Origin: Streptomyces sp. ALI-76-A
GTDB taxonomy: Bacteria; Actinomycetota; Actinomycetes; Streptomycetales; Streptomycetaceae
Direction of reading: 5' to 3'
DNA length: 64,000 bases
NCBI RefSeq assembly: GCF_030287445.1
Contig: NZ_JASVWB010000002.1
Span: 7,626,001 to 7,690,000, forward strand
Part shown: positions 26,508-35,160 of the stretch, piece after piece
How the letters are laid out: the number at the start of each line of letters is the position of its first letter
Position numbering within the stretch: the stretch's first letter is position 1
The notes under the pieces: generated by a model
The model's input: the letters and a program-made list of their open reading frames with translations, nothing else
Databases searched by the model: none
Told to the model about the DNA's origin: nothing
Translations under genes and position numbers: made by a program

Positions 26508-26645
26508 GCGGGACACCTCCGGGGACGCGGCGCGCTGTCTACTGCACGGTAACGTCCGCCGGGGCGCGGCGGAACGGTTCGCGGCCGTGGCGGCGCGGCG
26601 GCCGGCACCGGGTGCGCGGCGCCGCACGGGGTCGTGCGCAAACCA

Positions 26646-26674
26646 TTGACGCGTTCGTGCCCCACCCCTACCTT
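26646..26674 (+). promoter_or_regulatory. Likely principal-sigma promoter of the GH43-AbfB gene
   Basis: TTGACG (26646-26651) and TACCTT (26669-26674) are spaced 17 bases apart, a good match to a Streptomyces HrdB-type promoter, about 70 bases upstream of the glycosidase start. Confidence 0.6.
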
Positions 26675-26687
26675 CTGATCGACTTTC

Positions 26688-26711
26688 CGAACCTTGTTCG
26701 CAATGTCGAAC
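26688..26711 (+). promoter_or_regulatory. Nested CGAAC/GTTCG operator-like palindromes
   Basis: The sequence reads CGAAC, three bases, GTTCG, six bases, CGAAC, so the central half-site is shared by two inverted repeats. Another GTTCG lies at 26653-26657 inside the promoter spacer. The arrangement just downstream of the -10 box suggests a repressor site controlling the arabinan-degrading gene. The regulator is unknown. Confidence 0.5.
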
Positions 26712-26744
26712 GTCGAGCCGCACGCGTAGGAGAGAGAGCCGCCC

Positions 26745-28139
26745 GTGAGCACACGATCTTCCATGCCGTCGCCGTCCCGCCGAACCCTGCTGCGGGCGCT
26801 GGCCGCCCTGCCGGCCTCGGCCGTGCTCATGGGCGAGATGCCCGGACTGCTCGGCTCGGCCCTCGCCGCCGCCCCGCCCAGCGGCTCCGCCACCCGCTAC
26901 ACCATCGTGCCGTTCCTCGACAGCAACGACGGCACCGTGAACGTCTACCAGTCCGACGACGCCACCGACTTCCGGCTGGCCAAGGCGTCCGCCTACACGC
27001 CGCCGAGCAACCGCATCCGCGACGCGAGCATCTTCAAGCACACGAACGGCTACTACTACATCACCTACACCACCCACACCTGGCAGGACCCGAGCACCAC
27101 GATCGGCTTCGCACGCAGCTCCGACCGGGTCAACTGGACTTTCCTGTACGACTACACGGTCCCGATCGCCAACCTCTCCCGCGCCTGGGCGCCGGAGTGG
27201 TTCGTCGACAGCGACGGCAGCGTGAACATCATCGTGTCCTGCTCCACCACGAACGACGAGTGGATCTTCACCCCGTACCTGCTGAAGGCCACCAACTCCG
27301 GTCTGACAGCGTGGAGTTCATCGGTGGCGCTGTCGGGCATCGGGGCGAACCACATCGACACCTACATCGTGCGGATCGGCTCGACCTACCACGCCTTCAC
27401 CAAGAACGAGACGTCGAAGTACATCGAGTACGCGACGGCCTCCCGGCTCACCGGCCCCTACACCATCAGCCGCACCGGCAACTGGGCCGGCTGGGGCAGC
27501 TACCGCGAAGGCGCGGCACTGGTGCAGCTCGACAACGGCGGCTGGCGGATCTTCTTCGACGGCTACGGAGACGGCACCTACTACTACAGCGACAGCTACG
27601 ACACCTTCGCGACCTGGTCGGCCCCGGCGGCGCTGCCCGCCGTCTCGGGCACGGCCCGCCACTTCACGGTGATCAAGGAGACGGTGTCGGGCGGCCCGAG
27701 CCTGGCGCGGAACGTCACCCGGTCCTTCCAGTCGGCCAACTTCTCCACCCGGTACTGGCAGTCGCAGTCCTCGCTGCTCAACCTCCCGGTGGTGAGCGGC
27801 TCCAGCACCACCGCCGAGAAGCAGGCGGCCACCTTCACGGTCGTCGCCGGCCTCGCCGACGCGAACGGCCACTCCTTCCGGGACGCCGCCGGCAACTACC
27901 TGCGCCACTGGGACTACCGCGCCCGCTTCGACGCGAACGACGGCACGTCGACCTTCGCCAAGGACGCCACGTTCATCGCCCGCGCCGGCACGTCGAGCGG
28001 CTCGCTGCGCCTGGAGTCGTACAACTACCCGGGCTACTACCTGCGCCACTACAACTACCAGCTCCGTGTGGCCCGCGCGGACGGAACGGACCTGTTCCGG
28101 CAGGACAGTTCGTTCGTTCCGGTGGCGGCCTGGAGCTGA
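26745..28139 (+). CDS. Secreted GH43-like glycosidase with AbfB (CBM42-type) domain
   Basis: This 464-residue exported protein has a Tat-like signal (SRRTLLRALAALPASAVL) and a five-bladed-propeller GH43-like catalytic region (DGTVNVYQSDDATDF, IRDASIFKHTNGYYYITYT, WAPEWFVDSDGSV). It ends in an AbfB arabinose-binding beta-trefoil with repeats such as SFRDAAGNYLRHWDYRARFD and YPGYYLRHYNYQLRVARADG. AbfB modules bind arabinofuranose side chains, so the target is probably arabinan or arabinoxylan. GTG start after GGAGAGAGAG. It appears to be controlled by the operator-like palindromes upstream. Confidence 0.87.
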   Translation: MSTRSSMPSPSRRTLLRALAALPASAVLMGEMPGLLGSALAAAPPSGSATRYTIVPFLDSNDGTVNVYQSDDATDFRLAKASAYTPPSNRIRDASIFKHTNGYYYITYTTHTWQDPSTTIGFARSSDRVNWTFLYDYTVPIANLSRAWAPEWFVDSDGSVNIIVSCSTTNDEWIFTPYLLKATNSGLTAWSSSVALSGIGANHIDTYIVRIGSTYHAFTKNETSKYIEYATASRLTGPYTISRTGNWAGWGSYREGAALVQLDNGGWRIFFDGYGDGTYYYSDSYDTFATWSAPAALPAVSGTARHFTVIKETVSGGPSLARNVTRSFQSANFSTRYWQSQSSLLNLPVVSGSSTTAEKQAATFTVVAGLADANGHSFRDAAGNYLRHWDYRARFDANDGTSTFAKDATFIARAGTSSGSLRLESYNYPGYYLRHYNYQLRVARADGTDLFRQDSSFVPVAAWS

Positions 28140-28227
28140 GCGGCACCACTGGCGCGCACCAGGCGGTCGGAGCGGGCCGTCGGGCCCGGTCCGGCCCCGC
28201 CGCCGGGGCAGCGTCCGCGGGGGCCGC

Positions 28228-29319
28228 TCAGCCCGGCGTCGAGCCGGACGGTGAGGGGGACGCCGGGCCGCCGTACGCGCGGTCGCAGTGCGGCCAGTCC
28301 CCGAAGCTCTTCGTACGGCTCCACAGCCGGTGGGCGGCCTGGATGTTCCACTCCGGATCCAACGCGTCGCGGGGGGTGCCCCGCAGTTCCCGCAGTCTGG
28401 CGTCGGAGATCTGGAAGACACCCCAGTTCCGCGTCCCGTTGGTGTTCGGCAGGATGTGGAACGGATCGAGGAACGACTGGCAGTCGGCGATGGCGACCGC
28501 CCGGTCGGGCACGTCGCGGAACACCTCGCGGATCCGCTGCCGTACCTTCCGCGGAGTCCACGTGTTCATCCGGGCCTTCGGCGCGTAGAGCGCCTTCTTC
28601 GTCTCGTCGCCGACCACCCCGTTGGGGCTGATGCCGGACAGCACCTGGAAGGCGGTCACGCGGCGCAGCGTCTGCGGGCCGAAGTCGCCGTCGACGTCCA
28701 GCGCCGCCCCGGCCCGGGCCAGGAGCCGCTGCACCTCCCGTACGCAGGCGTCGTGCTGGCCCATGCTGACCGGCTGGGCGCATGCCGCCGAGAACAACAG
28801 GCGTTCCCCGCTGCCGGACGCGACATCGTCGGAGGCCGGCCCGCCGCCCGACACGGCGGCCACCACCCATGCCGTGGCGCCCAGCGCGAGGATGAGCGCG
28901 ATCACACCGAGAGCCTGTGATCTCCTGCGGTGCCGTGGCGGCCGCTGGGCGGCGGGTGCGGGATGCGGCACCGGCGCGGCGGCCGGGACGGGGTCCGGTG
29001 CGCGGGACCCGCTCCGGCCGACGTCCGGGTCCGGCACCGGATCCGCGGCCCCGTCGCGAACGGGGTCCCGGCTGGCGTCCGCCAGGGCCCAGAGCCGGTG
29101 TAATCGGCGCAGTTCCTCCGGTGACGCCCCGCAGGCGGTGGCGAACCGGTGTGCCGATCCGTAGTCCAGCGGGACGTACGAGCCGGAGCAGTACCGATGC
29201 AGGCTGGAGCTGCTGATCCCGGTCTTCCCGGCCAGCGCCCCGTAGCTGAGGCCCGCTCGTTCCTTGAGTGTCCGCAGACAGGCCGCGAACTCCTCGAACT
29301 CCACGGGCTGCGATGACAT
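28228..29319 (-). CDS. HTH-membrane-peptidoglycan-binding fusion with lysozyme-like C-terminus
   Basis: The 363-residue protein combines parts rarely found together. Residues 1-80 are an XRE-type helix-turn-helix (LSYGALAGKTGISSSSLHRY). Residues about 80-130 are a proline/arginine-rich linker, and residues about 130-155 form a membrane helix (LGVIALILALGATAWVVAAV). A peptidoglycan-binding domain follows (VREVQRLLARAGAALDVDGD) and then a transglycosylase/lysozyme-like end (NWGVFQISDARLRELRG, DPEWNIQAAHRLW). The N-terminus should be cytoplasmic and the rest outside, suggesting a sensor or a wall-linked regulator. ATG with GAGGGGGAG upstream. Function is inferred from domains only. Confidence 0.8.
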   Translation of the reverse strand: MSSQPVEFEEFAACLRTLKERAGLSYGALAGKTGISSSSLHRYCSGSYVPLDYGSAHRFATACGASPEELRRLHRLWALADASRDPVRDGAADPVPDPDVGRSGSRAPDPVPAAAPVPHPAPAAQRPPRHRRRSQALGVIALILALGATAWVVAAVSGGGPASDDVASGSGERLLFSAACAQPVSMGQHDACVREVQRLLARAGAALDVDGDFGPQTLRRVTAFQVLSGISPNGVVGDETKKALYAPKARMNTWTPRKVRQRIREVFRDVPDRAVAIADCQSFLDPFHILPNTNGTRNWGVFQISDARLRELRGTPRDALDPEWNIQAAHRLWSRTKSFGDWPHCDRAYGGPASPSPSGSTPG

Positions 29320-29761
29320 GGCTCCCCCTCGGCGCTCACCCGTCCTGTCCATCCCGCCGTCCTGTCTGTCCCACCGGTGTCCCAGCAGGTCAGCAGAAGT
29401 ACGAGGTCCCACGCGTATCGGTGTCCCAGCATCCCACCGGGAGGCGTTCCCTTGCCAGCCGTCGGCGCGCGCTGCCAGCGTCGGCCTGGCCCGGGCACGG
29501 TACAGGGTTGGGGCCCGCCGGACCGACGGAACCCACCGCGGTGACGGAGGTACGGACCGTGCCCGGCTCCTGTCCACACACCCGTGGCGCAGACACACGG
29601 TGCCCGGGCGGACTGCCGCAGGCCCACGGACGGAACGCGGGCCTCGACTCGCACGGACGACACGGGGCGCTCCGACGCCGAGTCGGCCGTCCGCGACGGC
29701 ACCACCGGCGAGGCCTCACACGCCTCCCTGATCCGACGACACCGATCGAAGGGGAACTCTC
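29320..29761. other. Divergent region between two peptidoglycan-binding protein genes
   Basis: This 442-base gap separates divergently transcribed genes and must hold both promoters. Frames inside it are arginine/proline-rich with no recognisable domain. GAAGGGGAA just before 29762 is the ribosome binding site of the rightward gene. No repeat or operator stands out. Confidence 0.4.
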
Positions 29762-30139
29762 ATGCGATTGCGCACATTCGCCGCGGCTGCCGCAGCGGCC
29801 GCGGCCATGGTGACCGGGCCGGCTCTGGCCGCCCCCGCACTGGCCGGCACGTCAGGGGCAGTCGGAGTCCACGGCTGCAACTACACGGACTCCACTCCCA
29901 CCATCTCCATGGCGCGGAACTCCAGCGGCACCGCCGTCAAGCAGGCCCAGTGTCTGCTGGAGTACTGGGGCTACGACGTCGGCCCGTCCGGCATCGACGG
30001 TGACTTCGGCGAGAACACCAACGACGCGACGCGTTCCTTCCAGTACGACAGCAGGTACTACTGCACCACGCGGCTGAGCGTGGACGGCGAGATCGGTCCG
30101 AACACCTGGCGGGCCCTGCGCGGCAACGGCTGCCCGTAA
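29762..30139 (+). CDS. Small secreted peptidoglycan-binding protein
   Basis: This 125-residue protein has a classic signal peptide (MRLRTFAAAAAAAAAMVTGP, cleavage near ALA) and a single peptidoglycan-binding domain (KQAQCLLEYWGYDVGP, IDGDFGENTNDATRSFQ, VDGEIGPNTWRALRG). Cysteines at the domain edges probably form disulfides. It shares its domain type with the divergent HTH-membrane protein, so the two may act on the same wall structure. The start has GAAGGGGAA upstream. No catalytic domain is present. Confidence 0.88.
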   Translation: MRLRTFAAAAAAAAAMVTGPALAAPALAGTSGAVGVHGCNYTDSTPTISMARNSSGTAVKQAQCLLEYWGYDVGPSGIDGDFGENTNDATRSFQYDSRYYCTTRLSVDGEIGPNTWRALRGNGCP

Positions 30140-30173
30140 GCTCGGCGGCTGCGGCGGCAGTCAGGCCGGTCAG

Positions 30174-30227
30174 GCCGGTTGACCAGGCATTCCAGCCAAC
30201 CGGTCGAGCCGGTTGATCAGGCACTCC
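30174..30227. repeat. Imperfect 20-bp direct repeat
   Basis: GCCGGTTGACCAGGCATTCC at 30174 and a copy with two changes at 30208 form a direct repeat just before the terminator hairpin; related GCCGGT and CCGGTT pieces lie around them. No function is known. Confidence 0.55.
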
Positions 30228-30230
30228 GCA

Positions 30231-30271
30231 CCGACGGCACCGCGGCAGGCAGTACGCCGCGGTGCCGTCGG
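30231..30271. terminator. Perfect 16-bp-arm hairpin
   Basis: Arms at 30231-30246 and 30256-30271 are perfect complements (CCGACGGCACCGCGGC in the left arm) with a 9-base loop. It lies about 90 bases beyond the small peptidoglycan-binding gene and is its best terminator candidate. Confidence 0.7.
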
Positions 30272-30688
30272 CGGTCCCGCCGTCCGGTGCGCCGGTCATC
30301 AGCTCTTGCGTCGGCCGTCGTGGGCCGCAGCGGTGCGAGGCGAGGACGTTCAGGGCCTCCGGGTCGGGGTAACCGGTTGGAGTGGGCCTGAGCGGTACGG
30401 AAGGGCCGGACTTCTGTGGGGTGGCGTCGAGTCCCACGTGCTGCCGATCGCCGCGTGCGCGACGCGTCGGCCGGTCGTCTCTGTCCGCTCACAGGCCGTG
30501 ACAGGGAAGGGCTGGCGTCGAGGACCGGTCCGGAAGGCCGGTCGTCGTGATGAGCGAAAGCGGTTGGACATGGCGGTTGTGGTGAGACCCGGCATTCTGA
30601 CGGTGACGGCGGGCGACGATGTCCCTGCGCCCGTCGGCGATGCCCCCGGGCACGTGGACGACGCTCCTCCGCACGTTACGGACCACGC
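30272..30688 (+). other. Gap before the amidinotransferase with a possible short coupled frame
   Basis: No established gene is visible. A short frame at 30570-30692 (40 codons, MAVVVRPGILTVTAG onward, no similarity recognised) ends in a TGA that overlaps the start of the amidinotransferase, so it could be a coupled leader. Its ribosome binding site is weak. The promoter of the amidinotransferase must also be here. Confidence 0.3.
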
Positions 30689-31813
30689 GTGATGTCGGCG
30701 CCATCGGTCACGGAGGCCGTCGCCGCGGAACACCTTGTCTCGCCGGTCAGTTCGCACAACGAGTGGGACCCGCTGGAGGAGATCATCGTCGGCCGTCTCG
30801 ACGGCGCGACGATCCCCTCCGACCATCCGGTCGTGACCTGCAACATCCCCCCATGGGCGGGGCGGTTGCAGGGTCTTGCGGCGGGTTTCCGCTATCCGCA
30901 CCTGCTGATCGAGCGGGCGCAGCAGGAACTCGACCAGTTCATCGCTCTCCTGGAGTCCCTCGACGTCACGGTCAGGCGTCCGGAGGCGGTCGATCACCGG
31001 CAGCTCTTCGGCACCCCCGACTGGTCGTCGCGCGGGTTCTGCAACACCTGTCCGCGCGACAGCATGCTCGTGATCGGCGACGAGATCATCGAGACCCCGA
31101 TGGCATGGCCGTGCCGGTACTTCGAGACCCACTCGTACCGCGAGATCCTCAAGGACTACTTCCGGCGCGGCGCCCGCTGGACGGCGGCGCCGAAGCCCCA
31201 ACTCACCGACGCGCTCTTCGAGAAGAACTTCCGGGCCCCCAGGCCGGGGGAGCCGATGCGCTACATCCTCACCGAGTTCGAGCCGGTCTTCGACGCCGCG
31301 GATTTCGTGCGTGCCGGACGCGACCTGTTCGTCACCCGGAGCAACGTCACCAACCGCATGGGCATCGAGTGGTTGCGGCGCCATCTCGGACCCGGCTACC
31401 GCATCCACGAGATCGAGAGCCGCTGCCGCACCCCCATGCACATCGACACGACGTTCATCCTGCTCGCGCCCGGCAAGGTACTGGTCAATCCCGAGTACAT
31501 CGACGTCGACCGCCTGCCCGACGTCCTGAGGTCCTGGGACGTCCTGGTCGCCCCCGAGCCCGACCCGATCGACGAGCGGCTGCTCAAGATCACCTCGATG
31601 TGCGGCAAGTGGCTCAGCATGAACGTGCTGATGGTCGACGAGAAACGGGTGATCGCGGAGCGGCATCACGCCACCATGCTGCGTGCGCTGGAGAAGTGGG
31701 GGTTCGAGCCCATCCCGTGCGACCTGCTGCACTACGCGCCGTTCGGCGGCTCGTTCCACTGCGCGACCCTCGACACCCGCCGGCGCGGCACGCTCGAGTC
31801 GTATGTCGACTGA
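30689..31813 (+). CDS. Arginine amidinotransferase (glycine/inosamine-phosphate type)
   Basis: This enzyme transfers the amidino group of L-arginine to an amine acceptor, as in guanidinoacetate or streptomycin-type inosamine-phosphate synthesis. The 374-residue protein has the three catalytic blocks of the family: aspartate in EFEPVFDAADF, histidine in TPMHIDTTFILL and the nucleophilic cysteine in APFGGSFHCATLDTRR near the C-terminus. The start can be GTG 30689 or ATG 30692. No aminoglycoside genes or other guanidino-product genes flank it, so the acceptor is unknown. Confidence 0.9.
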   Translation: MMSAPSVTEAVAAEHLVSPVSSHNEWDPLEEIIVGRLDGATIPSDHPVVTCNIPPWAGRLQGLAAGFRYPHLLIERAQQELDQFIALLESLDVTVRRPEAVDHRQLFGTPDWSSRGFCNTCPRDSMLVIGDEIIETPMAWPCRYFETHSYREILKDYFRRGARWTAAPKPQLTDALFEKNFRAPRPGEPMRYILTEFEPVFDAADFVRAGRDLFVTRSNVTNRMGIEWLRRHLGPGYRIHEIESRCRTPMHIDTTFILLAPGKVLVNPEYIDVDRLPDVLRSWDVLVAPEPDPIDERLLKITSMCGKWLSMNVLMVDEKRVIAERHHATMLRALEKWGFEPIPCDLLHYAPFGGSFHCATLDTRRRGTLESYVD

Positions 31814-31824
31814 TCGGGCGACGT

Positions 31825-31904
31825 CCGCCGGCTGACCGGACCCAAGGCGCCGGCTGGCCGGATCCCCTGCGCCGGCTGGCCGGACCAGCCGCGTCAGCCG
31901 GCGG
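31825..31904. terminator. Long-range inverted repeat with internal direct repeats
   Basis: CCGCCGGCTGAC (31825-31836) is perfectly complementary to 31893-31904. The interior holds two copies of GCGCCGGCTGGCCGGA (about 31847 and 31869). It lies between the convergent amidinotransferase and coiled-coil genes and probably ends transcription. Confidence 0.5.
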
Positions 31905-31912
31905 CCGGGCGC

Positions 31913-32872
31913 CTACCCGGGGGGCGCGGTGAGGCGTTCCACCTCTTGGGCGGCCTCGTGCGCTTCGCGTTCGGCCTGGCTCAGGGCGTCGGCGGCCGCC
32001 TGCCGCCGCTCCACGGCTTCCCGCTCTTCCCGTTCGGCCTGCTGGAGCTCCTCGCGGGCCTGCCGCAGGTGGTGTTCGGCGGCGGACACCTGCCGGCGGG
32101 CCCGGTCGTGCCGGTCGTGTGCCTGCTGGACCAGTGAGTCGGCGTCCACCTGTGCGGCGCGCTGGTCACGCAGGTGGTGTTCGGCCGCCTTGGCCGCCTT
32201 TCTGGCGCGGGCCAGTTCCTCCCGCCGGCGGCGCCGGTCGGCTAGGTCGTCCCTGGCCTTGGCCTGTGCCCGCGCTGACGACGGCGTCGCGGCCCTGGAC
32301 GGCTCGGACGACCTCGACGACGGCTTCGGTGACGTCGGCCGCGCGCCGGTGATCAGTGGGGTGCCGGCGGGAAACGTGGACGGCGGGGTGAGCGCGGACT
32401 CCAGACGGCCGGTGGCCCACTGGCCGGCCGCGTCCGGGTCGGCGAGCACGGCGCGCAGGGTGGATTCGACGTCCTGCTGCGCGGCGTCCGACAGCCGGTG
32501 CCCTGCCTCCCGCGCCAGCCCGGCGGCCTGCCGGGACAGGGCGGAGACGACGGTGCGGCGCTGCTCCGACAGCTCTCTGACCCCGTCGGCGTCCAGGGAC
32601 CGGTACGCCTCGCGCAGCGCCTGCCCCAGCTCCAGGAAGCGTCGGCTCTCCTCCGGCCGGCCCCGCAGGAGCAGGTTCGCCGCCCAGGCCGCGAGGGTGG
32701 GGCGGCGCGCGGCGTGGATCCGGCGGGCGTCGTCCGCGCGGCCGGCCGTCCTGGCGGCCGCCGCCAGCTCCTCGCGGCGGGCGACGAAGCCGGACGGCGG
32801 CGTGGCGTAGAGCTCGTCGAGAACGGCCTCCACGTCCTGCCCGGCGCCGTCGCGCCGACCCTTGCGCTGCAT
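31913..32872 (-). CDS. Uncharacterised coiled-coil protein
   Basis: This 319-residue protein has no recognised enzymatic domain. The N-terminal 170 residues are alanine-rich and helical (LDELYATPPSGFVARREELA, TLAAWAANLLLRGRPEESRR). A short proline/serine-rich hinge follows, and then about 110 residues of charged heptad-like sequence (ARKAAKAAEHHLRDQRAAQ, LRQAREELQQAEREEREAV) typical of a long coiled coil. The ATG at 32872 has AAGGTGAGG upstream; an in-frame GTG/ATG 13 codons earlier is less likely. Similar proteins occur widely in Streptomyces without known function. Confidence 0.75.
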   Translation of the reverse strand: MQRKGRRDGAGQDVEAVLDELYATPPSGFVARREELAAAARTAGRADDARRIHAARRPTLAAWAANLLLRGRPEESRRFLELGQALREAYRSLDADGVRELSEQRRTVVSALSRQAAGLAREAGHRLSDAAQQDVESTLRAVLADPDAAGQWATGRLESALTPPSTFPAGTPLITGARPTSPKPSSRSSEPSRAATPSSARAQAKARDDLADRRRRREELARARKAAKAAEHHLRDQRAAQVDADSLVQQAHDRHDRARRQVSAAEHHLRQAREELQQAEREEREAVERRQAAADALSQAEREAHEAAQEVERLTAPPG

Positions 32873-33039
32873 GATCCTCACCTTTCGACCGGACGTGACC
32901 AGCGCGCACACCGAGCCCGCCTGTCACCGCGTTGACTGAGCCCGACCGCCACCACGCAGGCCGAGCCCGGCCGTCACCGCGTCCGCTGTCGCCGGCCACC
33001 CTGCGGTTCGGTCGGGGAGCCGGGGCACCGCCGCGCACA

Positions 33040-33205
33040 CGGAGCCCGGCCACACCGGCGGGCCGAGCCCGTGCACACCGAGCCCGGCCACACCACACAC
33101 CACCGCCGCACACGCCGGGCCCGGCCACACCGGTGGGCCGAGTCCGCCCTCCACCGTGCACCCCGATCCCGCCCTCCACCGCACACACCGAGCCCGGCGG
33201 AGTGC
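33040..33205. repeat. Degenerate GAGCCCGGCCACACC-type tandem repeats
   Basis: The gap between the coiled-coil gene and the membrane glycosyltransferase contains repeated pieces such as CACACCGAGCCCGGCCACACC and CCGGTGGGCCGAG in irregular array, with related GAGCCCG pieces back to about 32910. No gene is supported in 32873-33247. Confidence 0.6.
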
Positions 33206-33247
33206 TTCGGTGAGTGCGCCCCGCGTGCTGTCGACGCGGCCCGGGCG

Positions 33248-34870
33248 TCACCTCTCCGCGACCGGTTCGGCGCGGCGTCCGGAAAGGGGGAACGCCGTGG
33301 GGGACAACGCCGTGGGGGACAGGTAGGCGCGGTAGTCGGTGCGGTTGCGCAGGTCCGGGAGGGGGAGGACGTGCCAGCGGCGGGCGTAGGCCGGGGGGCG
33401 CCGGTCTCCGGAGAGCAGGACGGCGACCGGTCGCTGCCGGGCCGCGGCGGCCAGGCCGGTGGACGTGATGCTCACGTCGTGCCCGGCGGGCTGGCGGGAG
33501 GAGCAGCCGGTGCGGAACGCGACCCGGACGGCCTCCTCGCCGGTGATCACGCAGGGCGGGCGTACGCCCTGCGCGCGCAGTTCCGCGGCGATACGGGTGT
33601 GGGCGGTGGTGTCGGCGCGCACCCGGCCCGCCACGCCGTCGAGAACCTGGTACTGGACCACGAGGTGGGCCACGGTCACCACCCCGAGCAGCGCGACGGC
33701 GACCGCGCGCCACCGCGGACGCACGCGCCACACGCCGACCAGGCACTGCGCCACCGGCAGGCTCAGCAGGGCGTACGCCGGCAGCAGGAAACGCGGCGCC
33801 GCGTAGCCGACGGTGAACAGGTACGGCACCGCCAGCGCCAGTCCGGTCCCGGCCGCGAGGACGATCCCGGCCCGGTGCCGGGTGCGGGCCGCCGCCCCCA
33901 CGCCGCCCGCGACGAGCACGGGCAGCGCGAAGAACCACGCACTGGCGACGGGGTGCCGCCAGGACACGTCACAGGGGCGGCACAGGATCCGTCCGCCCAG
34001 GGCGCGCACATGGTCGTCGACAGCGAAGTACGCGCCCAGGTGCCCCTGGATGTCGCTGGCCCGCCGCAGCCGCGCGAACAGGCCGTCGTACCGCACGTAC
34101 GCCTCGACGACCCACTCGGCGGAGCCGAGGGCCAGGCCCGCCGCGAGGACCAGGAGCAGCAGCAGCCGGCGCCGGGTCCGCGTCATCAGCAGGGCGGCCG
34201 CCGCGAGCGGCAGGGCCAGCCACACCGCGTCGGTGGGACGCATCAGCGCGGCGAGCGCGACCCCGGCGGCCACGCCGACCAGTGCCCGGCGGTCCCCGGG
34301 CCGGCGTACGGCGCGCAGGAAGCAGCCGGCCGCGACGAGGGCCCCGTAGGCGACCCAGAGGTTCGGCATGACCTGCGGGCCGTAGAACAGTGTGATCCAC
34401 AGGCTCGCGAACAGCGCCCCGGCGACCGTGAGGACGGGAGTGGGCAGCAACCGGCGCCACACCCACAGCGCGCCGAAGAGCCCGCAGCCGGAGAGCACGG
34501 CCAGGTAGACGCGGAGCGCCAGGGTGGAGGTGGTCACCGCCGTGAGGGGGGCGACGAGGACGGTGACGCCGCGGGCCCGGGGCGCGCTGAAGAACGCCGC
34601 CGGAGCCTGCGGGCTGACCTGGCTGACGTACACGGTCTCGTCCCAGCCGAGCCCCAGCCCGGGCACCACCAGGACCAGCTGCACGAGCGTGAAGGCGGCG
34701 GCGACGGCCGCGAGCCACGGCAGCGGACGGGCGAGTGCCCGGGCCATGGGGCCCGGCCGGCGGGCACCCTGCTCCGGGCGTCCTCGATCCCCCCGGCCTC
34801 CTCGCGTCCGCCGCTGTGTGCCATCCGACTGGTCGCTCCGTGGGCCGAAGATCAAGGGGGATTCCTGCAC
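33248..34870 (-). CDS. GT-C membrane glycosyltransferase (ArnT/PMT-like)
   Basis: This protein of about 540 residues has roughly a dozen hydrophobic helices and an acidic first loop, GLGWDETVYVSQVSPQAPAA, matching the D-E motif of GT-C enzymes that use lipid-phosphate sugars. The C-terminus is a soluble outer domain (AHTRIAAELRAQGVRPPCV and beyond), as in the family. GTG 34870 is chosen as start because AAGGAGG lies 7 bases before it; an ATG at 34747 just before the first helix is the alternative but has no such site. The sugar and acceptor are unknown. Confidence 0.8.
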   Translation of the reverse strand: MQESPLIFGPRSDQSDGTQRRTRGGRGDRGRPEQGARRPGPMARALARPLPWLAAVAAAFTLVQLVLVVPGLGLGWDETVYVSQVSPQAPAAFFSAPRARGVTVLVAPLTAVTTSTLALRVYLAVLSGCGLFGALWVWRRLLPTPVLTVAGALFASLWITLFYGPQVMPNLWVAYGALVAAGCFLRAVRRPGDRRALVGVAAGVALAALMRPTDAVWLALPLAAAALLMTRTRRRLLLLLVLAAGLALGSAEWVVEAYVRYDGLFARLRRASDIQGHLGAYFAVDDHVRALGGRILCRPCDVSWRHPVASAWFFALPVLVAGGVGAAARTRHRAGIVLAAGTGLALAVPYLFTVGYAAPRFLLPAYALLSLPVAQCLVGVWRVRPRWRAVAVALLGVVTVAHLVVQYQVLDGVAGRVRADTTAHTRIAAELRAQGVRPPCVITGEEAVRVAFRTGCSSRQPAGHDVSITSTGLAAAARQRPVAVLLSGDRRPPAYARRWHVLPLPDLRNRTDYRAYLSPTALSPTAFPLSGRRAEPVAER

Positions 34871-35160
34871 GGTCCGGCCTCCTTCGACGGTACGGCGATG
34901 ACGGCGTCCACGGCCCGTGCCCGCGCCCCCAGGGCCCGTGTCCGCGCCTCCACGCTGCCGGTGGTCGCGGGGGTCCACCACGCCGGTGCGGCACCCGGCC
35001 GAGCGGTCCGTCCCGAACGGGTGAGGGGAGACCCGCGGCAGCGCAGGGGAAGCCGCCGGGGTCGGCCGGCAGACGCGGCCGGCGCCGACGCGCCGTCACC
35101 GGCCTCCGTGGTTAGCATCCGGACAGGCACCGCCTACGGACGGAAGACACGGAGACCGTC
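34871..35160. other. Divergent promoter gap
   Basis: These 290 bases separate the leftward GT-C gene from the rightward methyltransferase. AAGGAGG at 34878-34884 (minus strand) is the GT-C ribosome binding site. TAGCAT at 35113-35118 could be a -10 box for the methyltransferase. Nothing else was recognised. Confidence 0.35.

Noticed and set aside
33040..33205. CRISPR array
   Set aside because: The repeats are irregular, lack constant spacer lengths, and no cas genes are nearby.
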